DNA of 64,000 bases. Origin: Cardinium endosymbiont cEper1 of Encarsia pergandiella. GTDB lineage: Bacteria; Bacteroidota; Bacteroidia; Cytophagales; Amoebophilaceae. Numbering within the stretch: position 1 is the stretch's first letter; every line of letters starts with the position of its first letter. The position numbers and the translations under genes were made by a program. Below the pieces are notes generated by a model. That model was not told the origin of the DNA and made no database searches. It saw nothing but the letters and a program-made list of their open reading frames with translations. The stretch spans positions 613,664-677,663 of the forward strand of contig NC_018605.1 in assembly GCF_000304455.1 (NCBI RefSeq). The letters run 5' to 3'. Shown one piece after another: positions 12,185 through 20,483 of this stretch.

Positions 12185-14676
12185 TGTTTGCCTACTATTT
12201 GTAGTCCCGTATGATCCAATATTGCGTCACTAAATACTATGTTTGTGGCAGCTGTAACGGCTTTTAGCTCTTTGTTTAAATCTTCTTCCAAAGCCATACC
12301 CTGAATGGTTAGTAGCTCGATCGGCGCTTTTATGGAAAGCTTACTATCTGCTTTGGCTTTGCGTACCAATCTAATGATTTCTCTAAGGTGCGCTACTTGA
12401 TCCAGTTGCATTTGACTTAAAGAAATCGCTAATGGCCATTTAGGCCAATTGCCCCTTTGGTGTATAGAGCCTTTGTGTGGATAAAGCCCATGGGAAAGTT
12501 CTTCCGTAATATGGGGAAAAATAGGTGCAAAAAGTTGTAATAGAGCATAAAAAGCATGGTAAAGCGTTATAATGGCACTCGTCTGACCTTGCTTATCTTG
12601 CTCCATACTATTGTAGACCCTAGTTTTACTAATTTCGATATAATCATCACAAAAAATAGACCAAAAGAATTTTTCTACACACTCTAAAGCCTCTGCATAC
12701 CCGTAGGCCAGCCAATGTAGATAAACCTTTTCAGTCAAGGCGGCTAGTGACTGCAAGAGCCATTTATCTAAGGTATGGGTAATCTTTAATAGATTAGAAG
12801 AAAGTGGCTGATGTAATGCGTCTACTTTATCAAAATGGCTCAAGAGGAATTTACCAGCATTCCACAATTTAGTAACCAGCCGTTTCCCATTTTTTGTTAC
12901 ATGTTCAGAATAGCAAGTATCTACTCCTAAACGAGCATTGGCGGCCCAATACCGGATTACATCAGCTCCATATGTTTCCAACAACTTTTCAGGAAGGAGC
13001 ACGTTGCCTTTAGATTTAGACATTTTCTGTTTATCTGGCGCCAGGCACCATCCATTGATCATAATATTCTTCCAAGGCAAACTGTCTTCATGCAAATGAG
13101 ACTTGAGTAAAGTATAAAAAGCCCAAGTACGTATAATTTCATGGGCTTGGGGCCGCAAATCCATTGGAAACAACTGCTGGTGCCTCTTATAGTTTACACT
13201 AAAGTCTTTATGAATCGCATGGGAAGAAAGCTGTGGAGAAATACTACTGGTTGCCCAAGTATCCATTACATCATAGTCTGGTTCTACCTCTTCCCTTGTA
13301 TAGCCTATGGGTAGATCTTGAAGTGGGTCTACAGGCAATTCGTCTAACCTGGGTAGCAATATTTTCCCTTCTTCACCAGGTCTTTTAGAATACCAAACAG
13401 GAAAAGGAACACCAAAATAGCGTTGACGGCTAATACACCAATCCCAAGCAATACCATTGATCCATTCTTCCAGTCTATGCTGCATCGCAGTAGGATACCA
13501 TTTTAGTTGATTGATTTTAGCCAAAAGGGCTGCTTTATGTTCGATGGTGCGTACAAACCATTGGGGGGTAGTAAGAATTTCTAAAGGCGCACCAGAGCGT
13601 TCTGCGCATTTTATAGATTGATGTATGGCAGTTTGTTTGACCAAAAGTGCCTGCTCTTTTAAGATTTGAATAATTTTTTCACGCGCTGTTGTTACCTTGA
13701 GCCCTTCTAGTGGACCAGCATGGGTGATCCTACCTTGTTTATTTAAAATAATGGCAGTAAGGAGTTGATGTTTTTTCCACCATACTACATCTGTTTGATC
13801 TCCAAAGGTGCAGCACATTACCAAACCTGTGCCCTTATTGGGTTGTACCAGTTCATCTGATAAAATAGGGATCCTGATATTAAATATAGGCGTAATCGCA
13901 TGGGTATGGGCCAAATGTTGGTAGCGCAAGTCATCCGGATGGTAGAATATAGCGACGCAAGCTGGCAACAATTCTGGTCGAGTAGTAGCAATAGGAAGGG
14001 GTGTTTGCGTTGTTTCATGGAAAAATAGAATATCGTTCATATAGCCCATGCGCGGTTTGTCTTCCATATCGGCTTGTGCTAAAGCGGTACCATCTACTGG
14101 ATCCCACCACATAGGCTGTGCCTTACGGTATAGCGCACCTTTTTCAAAAAGTGCTAAAAAAGAAAGCTGTGCAAGCTTACGAGAAAGTGGACTAATGGTC
14201 TGATATTCTAAGCTCCAGTCAACAGAAAGGGCTATGGATTTAAAAACATTTCTAAACTTTTCTTCCTCCGAAACCACTACTTCCTCACATAATTTTATAA
14301 AAGCGGTTCTATCCATATGGGCTGCACGGACCCTTTGTTGTTTTTCTACCAATCGTTCCGTGGGTAAACCGTTGTCATCAAATCCCATGGGATAAAAAAT
14401 ATTTTTACCCAACATGCGTTGAAATCGGACCATAAAATCTGTTTGTGTATAGCTACAAATATGGCCCATATGCAGCTGTCCAGAAATGGTAGGGGGGGGG
14501 GTGTCTACGACAAAAGTATCTGCACGAGGTGATGCGGGATCCCAGCTATATAAGGCTTCTGTTTCCCAAAAGCATTGCCAATGTTTTTCTCGTTCTAAAA
14601 AATTATAATCCTTAGGTAAGGAAGGTATCGTCATTGGTTTTTGGTCGGAAAAAGGTTTAAGCATTAAAAATATCAT
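12157..14676 (-). CDS. valS: Valyl-tRNA synthetase, Rickettsia-like short form
   Basis: Charges tRNA-Val. The 839 residues carry the HIGH-type HMGH at 69-72 and KMSKS at 551-555. The text following HMGH ([16 protein letters not shown]) and [17 protein letters not shown] match the short archaeal/alphaproteobacterial ValS type rather than the common bacterial type with GTDHAG. It lacks the long C-terminal coiled coil. Start is ambiguous: ATG at 14676, or Met at 14664 or 14634 ([12 protein letters not shown]), the last giving the most typical N-terminus. A run of ten C (ten G on the plus strand at 14492-14501) lies just before the HMGH codons. Confidence 0.95.
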   Translation of the reverse strand: MIFLMLKPFSDQKPMTIPSLPKDYNFLEREKHWQCFWETEALYSWDPASPRADTFVVDTPPPTISGQLHMGHICSYTQTDFMVRFQRMLGKNIFYPMGFDDNGLPTERLVEKQQRVRAAHMDRTAFIKLCEEVVVSEEEKFRNVFKSIALSVDWSLEYQTISPLSRKLAQLSFLALFEKGALYRKAQPMWWDPVDGTALAQADMEDKPRMGYMNDILFFHETTQTPLPIATTRPELLPACVAIFYHPDDLRYQHLAHTHAITPIFNIRIPILSDELVQPNKGTGLVMCCTFGDQTDVVWWKKHQLLTAIILNKQGRITHAGPLEGLKVTTAREKIIQILKEQALLVKQTAIHQSIKCAERSGAPLEILTTPQWFVRTIEHKAALLAKINQLKWYPTAMQHRLEEWINGIAWDWCISRQRYFGVPFPVWYSKRPGEEGKILLPRLDELPVDPLQDLPIGYTREEVEPDYDVMDTWATSSISPQLSSHAIHKDFSVNYKRHQQLFPMDLRPQAHEIIRTWAFYTLLKSHLHEDSLPWKNIMINGWCLAPDKQKMSKSKGNVLLPEKLLETYGADVIRYWAANARLGVDTCYSEHVTKNGKRLVTKLWNAGKFLLSHFDKVDALHQPLSSNLLKITHTLDKWLLQSLAALTEKVYLHWLAYGYAEALECVEKFFWSIFCDDYIEISKTRVYNSMEQDKQGQTSAIITLYHAFYALLQLFAPIFPHITEELSHGLYPHKGSIHQRGNWPKWPLAISLSQMQLDQVAHLREIIRLVRKAKADSKLSIKAPIELLTIQGMALEEDLNKELKAVTAATNIVFSDAILDHTGLQIVGKQCMIWIIWR

Positions 14677-14842
14677 AAATATAATTCGCTTCTATGCATT
14701 ATCCTATCATTTAACTGACTAAAGCATTTATAGTATGGTAGGACTAACGATCTTAGATTCTTTTTTAATGACATAGACATACTATAATGCTAAAAGTTAT
14801 TATATTGAATCTTATTCTTCTTAATAGCTCTAGTGTATCCTT

Positions 14843-14980
14843 ATGGTGACCTCAAAATTTCTAAATCCAAAGAACGATGTAGCTTTTCGTAAGATATTTG
14901 GTAGTGAAAAACATAAAAATATTCTTATTCACTTTATCAATGATGTATTGGATGTAAAAAAATCAGATAAGGTACAAGAT
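14843..14980 (+). pseudogene. Rpn-type nuclease/transposase, N-terminal fragment cut by IS
   Basis: The first ~46 residues, up to KVQD, are those of an Rpn / PD-(D/E)XK transposase (DVAFRKIFGSEKHKNILIHF), like the partial gene at the left window edge. At 14981 the terminal repeat of the deleted IS5-type element begins, and the frame runs into IS sequence until 15040. No continuation of the gene is seen on the far side of the IS (after 15855), so the C-terminal part has been lost. Confidence 0.75.
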
Positions 14981-15855
14981 GAGATCGTTGCAATAGCTTT
15001 GTTAATTTTTAGGATAAAAAGTTGGCTTAAAATTTATTAAAAGGCTAAGCTATATAGGTTTTTGAGAATTTGTATTTAAGCTTTTTTCTGTTATCTGTAT
15101 GTCAATAAAAGTAAGCGGTCAATTAAGTTTATCAGATGTTTCAGCTAGTCGCCGCAAATGTACACACACTTTCTTTGATCAAATGCATAAACTGATTAAT
15201 TGGTCATCGATAGAAAAAGAACTTCGTATTTATTATCCTAAAGGCTTACGTTTATCAGGCAAGCCTGCCTATAGTCCCTTATTACTTTTTAAAATGCTCT
15301 TGCTTGAGCAGTGGTAAGGTAAAAAAAGCTATGATTTGCATGAAGATGATACTATATCGGTATCGCAGAGCTATCAAAAAGGAGTAGATCCAGAAGCTAG
15401 TTGGACCAAAAAAGGTCATAATCTTTATTATGGCTATAAGAGGCATGTCCTAGTAGAAAGTAAAGAAGGTTTAGTTCTGGCAGTCAGTACTACGCTGGAA
15501 GTAGGCTCTATGGAGATAAAGGCTATAGCGGTTTCCCTAAAGAAACTTTACTAAAGAACAAAAAATTAAAATCAGCTATTCAAAAGAAAGGTAGTAGAAA
15601 TCATCCCTTATCATCTGCTGCTAAGCAGTTTAATAAATTGGTATCTAAGACGCGCTATAAAGTAGCAAGAGTATTTGGCAGCATTAAGAGGTGGTTCCGT
15701 AGTGCAGGAGCTAGATATATAGGACTGGATAAAAGTCATACGCAACATGTTATGGAAGCTATAGCCTATAATTTATATAATGAATTTTATGGATCCTTAA
15801 CTGCAAAAACTACAAAAAATAGCACTACAAGCTTAACAAAAATCACAATAACTAT
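14981..15855 (+). mobile_element. IS5-family element, internally deleted copy 2
   Basis: Starts with GAGATCGTTGCAATAG, one base different from the repeat of copy 1, and contains the same three transposase pieces on the plus strand (about 15099-15317, 15336-15500 and 15540-15855) with the same two internal deletions. The match to copy 1 ends at about 15855; the distal terminal repeat is missing. It interrupts an Rpn-type gene. Bases 15856-16002 after it are unassigned. Confidence 0.82.
15099..15855 (+). pseudogene. IS5-family transposase remnant, second copy
   Basis: Same broken series as in copy 1: MSIKVSGQLSLSDVSASRRK to LLLEQW and stop, DLHEDDTISVSQSYQKGVDP to AVSTT, and in a different frame GDKGYSGFPKETLL to MEAIAYNLYNEFYG. 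The coding pieces appear identical or almost identical to those at 5910-6676, while flanking non-coding bases differ slightly. No functional DDE transposase can be read from it. Confidence 0.82.
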
Positions 15856-16002
15856 TTCAGTTGTATGGCTGCTACAAGTGCGTTTAATAACCTTTTTACT
15901 ATTTGTTTAAAGCAAAGTCAACGCAAGCAAGTGTAAAGTATCTATTATAGCAGGTCTAGTATCTATTACGGGTAGTTATTTTCCAGCATTTTCCCTTTGG
16001 TC

Positions 16003-16845
16003 ATGTCTATTGTATATGCTTTATGTTATCTACTTTCTTTTTTACCACTTTCTCTGTTATATTGTATATCAGATTTATGCTATATAGTGGTCTACTACCT
16101 GATCGGTTATAGAAAAAAAGTAGTCATACAAAATTTAATGCATGCCTTTCCTACTAAAACGGTTCATGAACGTAAACAAATAGAAAAATTCTTTTACCGA
16201 CGTCTATGTGAACTACTGTTAGAGCAAATAAAAGCTTGCACGATAACGTCTCAACAGCTTTTTCAACACATTACCCTTGAGGATATAGAAGCTATAGAGC
16301 AATTTTATAAGCGAAATCAATCGATTATATTAGTTTCGGGTCATTTTGGCAATTGGGAATGGGCTGCAAACGCCCTTGCGTTACAGACATCTTATACCAT
16401 ATGTGCAGGCTATCAACCCTTACACCATAAAGGTATAGATCGTATGGCACTGCATATAAGAACCCGTTTTCAACGAAAAGCTATTCCGATGGTTGCCCTA
16501 TTCAGACATATGACTACCTATAAAGGGTCCCCTCAGGCTATCACACTTTTAATAGACCAAGCTCCACTTCATCAGCGAAACGGCTATGGTACTACTTTCT
16601 TAGCACAATCAACCACTGTTACCTTAACGGCTGCCAAACTGGCCCAAAAGTACAACCATCCCGTTTTTTACATTCAAACAGAGCGCATCAAACGGGGAAA
16701 GTATCGAGTAAGGCCTATATTATTGGCAGAAAGACCTGCCCAACTATCGGTTCAAGAGATTACAGAACGTTATATTAGAAGATTCGAAGCAGATATTCTG
16801 CGCAATCCAGCCTGTTGGCTTTGGTCACATAGAAGATGGAAATAA
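16003..16845 (+). CDS. Lysophospholipid/lipid A acyltransferase family protein (LpxL/HtrB-like)
   Basis: A membrane-anchored acyltransferase of about 280 residues. After one N-terminal hydrophobic segment (residues ~1-35) comes the HX4E motif His114-FGNW-Glu119 in SGHFGNWEW, then LIDQAP and the C-terminal WLWSHRRWK, all typical of the LpxL/HtrB family that adds secondary acyl chains to lipid A. Start is taken as ATG 16003; a TTG two codons upstream is also open. It stands alone, downstream of an IS remnant. Whether the organism makes lipid A cannot be told from the window, so an alternative lipid acceptor is possible. Confidence 0.88.
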   Translation: MSIVYALCYLLSFLPLSLLYCISDLCYIVVYYLIGYRKKVVIQNLMHAFPTKTVHERKQIEKFFYRRLCELLLEQIKACTITSQQLFQHITLEDIEAIEQFYKRNQSIILVSGHFGNWEWAANALALQTSYTICAGYQPLHHKGIDRMALHIRTRFQRKAIPMVALFRHMTTYKGSPQAITLLIDQAPLHQRNGYGTTFLAQSTTVTLTAAKLAQKYNHPVFYIQTERIKRGKYRVRPILLAERPAQLSVQEITERYIRRFEADILRNPACWLWSHRRWK

Positions 16846-17057
16846 AAACGATTTTCAGTCATATCCCAAACGGCTGTAGTTACTCCTCTATACTATCCCC
16901 TTAACAATAAATCGATCTAGAAAAAGATAGAAATAAGGGCTACCATGTATTTGGATATAAATCAGAATTTACGTATCATTTTTAGTAGTACAACCCTTAA
17001 GCTTAATCCAATAGATTGAGCAAATTTGTAGCAATTATTTACAAATAAAACAATCAT

Positions 17058-17597
17058 ATGCAGTTCATAAAAAACAAAATAACCAATACAGCAAAATGGT
17101 TACTAGCCAGTAGCGGCGTGCTAATACTAAATGGCAATATGTGTACCTCGAAGACCCAGCCGCTATCTCATCAAAAATTACTACAACCAGATAGTGCGTA
17201 TAGTTCCATTATATCTAGCCCAGAGAAAAAACAAGCAACGATTAAGAAACTTGCTGCGTTAGAACATGCCTTTAAAAGGTTAGCAAGTAATTCTCAAGAA
17301 GTACGAAAGCTATTATCACGTGAGATGTCATCCATACCACAACCATCATTCGATCGAATCTATAACAATCCTATCGATGCCGTGCCATTGGACAACACTA
17401 GAGAGGAAGCTATCTATGCAGAGCCTATTTATACAAAGATAGAAAATAACAACACAAATAAAGATAGGAATATACAACAGCATCTCTATGCAACCATAGG
17501 TGAAGAGAAGTCTGAAGAGCCTATCTATGCAGAGCTATTTGAAAATCATATCTATGGAAACGTATCTAAAAATCAGCCTCAGGTTACGGACTTGTAA
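17058..17597 (+). CDS. Exported small protein with clustered EPIYA-like tyrosine motifs (candidate host effector)
   Basis: No recognised family. The 179-residue protein has a short basic N-terminus and a hydrophobic stretch (KWLLASSGVLILNG, residues ~14-26) ending near Cys29, resembling a signal or weak lipoprotein peptide. A helical charged middle (54-90) is followed by a tyrosine-rich tail: AIYAEPIYTKIE (118-129), HLYATIGEE (142-150), EEPIYAELFE (153-162) and NHIYGNV (163-169). Tyr125 and Tyr157 lie in EPIY cores, and five of the tyrosines share the pattern [I/L]-Y. EPIYA-type motifs are known phosphorylation sites in CagA, Bep and Tarp-like effectors. That it acts in a host cell is inference. 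Confidence 0.7.
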   Translation: MQFIKNKITNTAKWLLASSGVLILNGNMCTSKTQPLSHQKLLQPDSAYSSIISSPEKKQATIKKLAALEHAFKRLASNSQEVRKLLSREMSSIPQPSFDRIYNNPIDAVPLDNTREEAIYAEPIYTKIENNNTNKDRNIQQHLYATIGEEKSEEPIYAELFENHIYGNVSKNQPQVTDL

Positions 17598-17943
17598 TGA
17601 GTAAAAAAATAAAAAGATATGTACCAGATTCCTAGACAAAGTTATTCAAAATAAACATTATAGTCGTAACCCGTAATTGATAAAGGCAGCTCTTTATTCG
17701 AATAATTTTGATCGATCGCTTAATCTTGTAGGAATGATTTGTAGTATGTCCTTACGGTAACTGTCCAAATCCTGAGGACGTTGCGTTATATCCTATACCT
17801 TCTATTTAATTAAGCCGTATACAGGTTAAAAGTAAGGGCTATATTGCTATCAATGTAAGTAAATGTTATTTATGGCCAGACCTATTGAGATACGAATAGA
17901 TAAAGCGAACGACTTAGTATACTAAAAACAAAATAAAAACTAT
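17598..17943. other. Intergenic region, no gene seen
   Basis: 346 bp between two exported-protein genes. I see no open frame of useful length, no RNA gene and no terminal repeat. It presumably holds the promoter of the gene at 17944, but I could not place one. Confidence 0.5.
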
Positions 17944-18780
17944 ATGAAACGTTTATTAAGTAAGGGACTCGTTTATTGTGCCACACTAGTTTTAACAGGG
18001 CGTGCATGTAAAGCAACCATCCCGTCTAAACTTAAAAGTACTATAAAACCAATGCATAGTGATCGCATATTAAATAAACACCAAGCATATCAGCAAAATA
18101 AGGTAAAAGACCAAGGTATCTTAAAAACTATAGATATAACAATGCAAGAGGCGTTTGAAATGGAAGCCTGCTTGAAAGAATATCTGACCAAACTAGAATC
18201 ATTAAATCATATAGAAACGAGAGCGCAATCACATACTACATCGACAATCGCTAACGACCATGCATATAATGGTGAAATGGTTCAATGTGCAAGTAGATCA
18301 ACCATTCTTGAAAAGACAGAACAAGAACAAAAACAAATACCAAATGTTAGGCCAATATCAAAGAGAGAGGCTATACAACCTATACAATTTTTTACGTCAG
18401 ATTTTAAATCAAATGTAGCCAATGTACATAAACATATACCCGATATAGAAAAACTGCATATCGACAAGACGCTAAAGAAAATAGAAGATCGTATAAATAT
18501 GATAATAGATACACGTAAAAAAGATGATGATACTCAACTGACAGATGCACAAAAAGAAAAACTAAGGGAAATAAAACTTATAATAAGGAAGGAAAAGAGT
18601 CCATGCTGGTATGTAATTTACTTTTATTCGCTAACCAGCAAGGATATAGACAAAAAAAATGGAACAATAGATTCATCATATTTAGATTGGGCAAAAAATA
18701 TAAATCGGGCGTTATCAGATACCGTAGAACAGACCAATAAGCTGCTACGTCTAATGGAAATACCAATAAATAAAGACTAA
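17944..18780 (+). CDS. Hypothetical exported protein with coiled-coil-like helices
   Basis: I do not recognise this 278-residue protein. The N-terminus MKRLLSKGLVYCATLVLTG looks like a signal peptide; Cys22 follows GRA, which is not a canonical lipobox. The remainder is Lys/Glu-rich and likely helical, with charged heptad-like stretches at about 170-215 (KTLKKIEDRINMIIDTRKK and following) and an aromatic patch CWYVIYFYSL near 221-230. It shares gene order, orientation and an N-terminal export signal with the EPIYA-like protein upstream, so both may be surface or secreted accessory proteins. Confidence 0.6.
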   Translation: MKRLLSKGLVYCATLVLTGRACKATIPSKLKSTIKPMHSDRILNKHQAYQQNKVKDQGILKTIDITMQEAFEMEACLKEYLTKLESLNHIETRAQSHTTSTIANDHAYNGEMVQCASRSTILEKTEQEQKQIPNVRPISKREAIQPIQFFTSDFKSNVANVHKHIPDIEKLHIDKTLKKIEDRINMIIDTRKKDDDTQLTDAQKEKLREIKLIIRKEKSPCWYVIYFYSLTSKDIDKKNGTIDSSYLDWAKNINRALSDTVEQTNKLLRLMEIPINKD

Positions 18781-18838
18781 AGTTTTTAGATACCGAAGAA
18801 AATAGAAACAATTCGAGTCTGTCGCGTTTGTCGCATCT

Positions 18839-19078
18839 ATTAACCTGAACTCTGGATTAGAATATATTTTTTAATTTGATAATGAATTATAAAATATAAT
18901 TATATTTATACCTGTATATAACAGTGTCAAAGGATGATTTATATAAATAATTATGATTATCAACTATTTATAATATTAAATACCTAATAAATCTAACTAA
19001 AATGGCTCATTTTTTAGTAAAAATTATATATTTAATTATCTGTAAATCATTTAAATAAATCCAAAGTTCACGTTATTA
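18839..19078. repeat. MITE-like repeat, copy 1 (about 240 bp)
   Basis: Begins ATTAACCTGAACTCTGGATT and ends AAATCCAAAGTTCACGTTAT; the two ends are imperfect inverted repeats around CTGGATT. The interior is very AT-rich, without a coding frame. A diverged second copy lies at 25644-25891 with the same ends. Its right end abuts a C-terminal fragment of an Rpn-type gene at 19080, suggesting insertion into that gene. No transposase with matching ends is present in the window. Confidence 0.65.
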
Positions 19079-19079
19079 A

Positions 19080-19196
19080 GATGCTAGACAAGAAGGTATT
19101 CTAATAGACCAAGAAAAAGGTAAACTACAGGGTAAGCTAGAGACAGCCAAATTTATGCTTTCAAAAAGCTACCCTATAGAAGATATAGTTGTGTGA
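19080..19196 (+). pseudogene. Rpn-type transposase C-terminal fragment
   Basis: A 38-codon stretch reads ARQEGILIDQEKGKLQGK, then LETAKFMLSKSYPIEDIVV and a stop. The repeated EGK/QGK..LETAK..L pattern is the usual C-terminal tail of Rpn / PD-(D/E)XK transposases. The rest of the gene is absent upstream, where the MITE-like repeat ends. Confidence 0.6.
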
Positions 19197-19249
19197 TTCG
19201 TAGAGATTGTTACACCTGAGTTGTCCGATTAAATTTAAACCTAACAAGA

Positions 19250-20441
19250 TGTAGTAGTTAGGATTTACTCTGACAATTGTTAAATTGTGTTGATATAAAT
19301 ACCGACTATTATTATGAACTTACATCAAAAAATAATTAAACCTAAACTAGGTTTATTAGAGGTAGCCAAAACGTTGGGCAATATCTCATCAGCGTGTAAA
19401 AGCATGGGGTTATAGCAGAGATAGCTATTATCGTTTTAAGTCCTTATATGAACTAGGTGGTCAGGATGCCCTACATGAGATAAGTCGCAAGAAACCTATA
19501 TTAGCTAATAGAGTAGATCCTAAGATAGAACAATCAGTAATAGATATGGCCATAGATTATCCGGCATATGGTCAACTTAGGGTATAAAACGAGTTAAAGC
19601 AGGAAGGTATACTTATTTCTCCTGGAGGGGTAAGATCTATCTGGTTACGCAATGACTTGAATAATATAAAGCAACGGCTTAAAGCTTTGGAATCCAAGAT
19701 GGCTGAAGATGGTCTTGTTTTGACTGAATCCCAGTTATCAGCCTTAGAAAGACGTAAAAATGCAGAAGAATCATGTGGAGAAATAGATACGGCACATCCT
19801 GGTTATTTAGGTTGTCAAGACACTTATTATGTGGGTACCTTTAAAGGTATAGGTAAAGTATATACGCAAGTATTTATAGATAGCTATTCTAGAGTATCTC
19901 ATGCAAAACTATATACTGATAAGACAGCTCTGACAGCAGCTGATCTGTTAAATGACAGAGTATTACCTTGGTACCAAGAACAAAGTATACCAATTTTACG
20001 TATTCTAACAGATCGAGGTACAGAGTATAAAGTCAAAATAGAACATCATGCTTTTAAGTTATTTTTAAGCATTGAAGGTATAGAGCATACGGTTACTAAA
20101 GCCTATTCACCGCAAACCAATGGATTTTGTGAGCGTTTTAATAAAACTATGAAACAGGAATTTTTTGATACAGCCATGCGTAAAAAAATCTATAGCAATC
20201 TAGATGATTTGCAAGAAGATTTAGATTACTGGTTGCATCACTACAATCATGAGCGACCTCATTCTGGAAAATATTGTTACGGAAAAACTCTGATGCAAAC
20301 TTGGCAGGATAGTAAAAAATTAGTACTTGAAAAAAATAATCAAATCGCCTATATTAAAAACATGACTGACAACCTAAACTTAACTGACAACTATATACTA
20401 TAATTTTTTATTGCCTGTTAGATTAAATCCTGACTACTACA
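19250..20441 (+). mobile_element. IS481-family element, copy A (about 1190 bp, inactive)
   Basis: Terminal inverted repeats: TGTAGTAGTTAGGATTTACT from 19250 and its partner ATCCTGACTACTACA ending at 20441. Length and ends match the copy at 36594-37747, which has lost its other end. The transposase inside is broken (see next entry). Confidence 0.85.
19314..20403 (+). pseudogene. IS481-family transposase, frameshift plus nonsense
   Basis: Nearly identical to the intact 362-residue transposase at 36595-37683. Two lesions: an extra G in codons for KSMGYSR (ATGGGGTTAT instead of ATGGGTTAT, near 19406) and a TAA in place of the Ser codon in LRVSNE (near 19587). The rve catalytic core (DTAHPGYLG, TDRGTEYKV, SPQTNGFCERFNKT) remains open from 19657 to the stop at 20403, but without the helix-turn-helix N-terminus. 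Confidence 0.9.
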
Positions 20442-20483
20442 CCTGATGCATACTAGCACTAACATACTCAGGTATAATATTAT

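Noticed and set aside
18813-18838. Possible juxtaposed IS6 ends (TCTGTCGCGTTTGT followed by CGCATCT)
   Set aside because: Resembles both IS6 termini, but is too short and lacks any adjoining IS6 sequence, so chance cannot be excluded.
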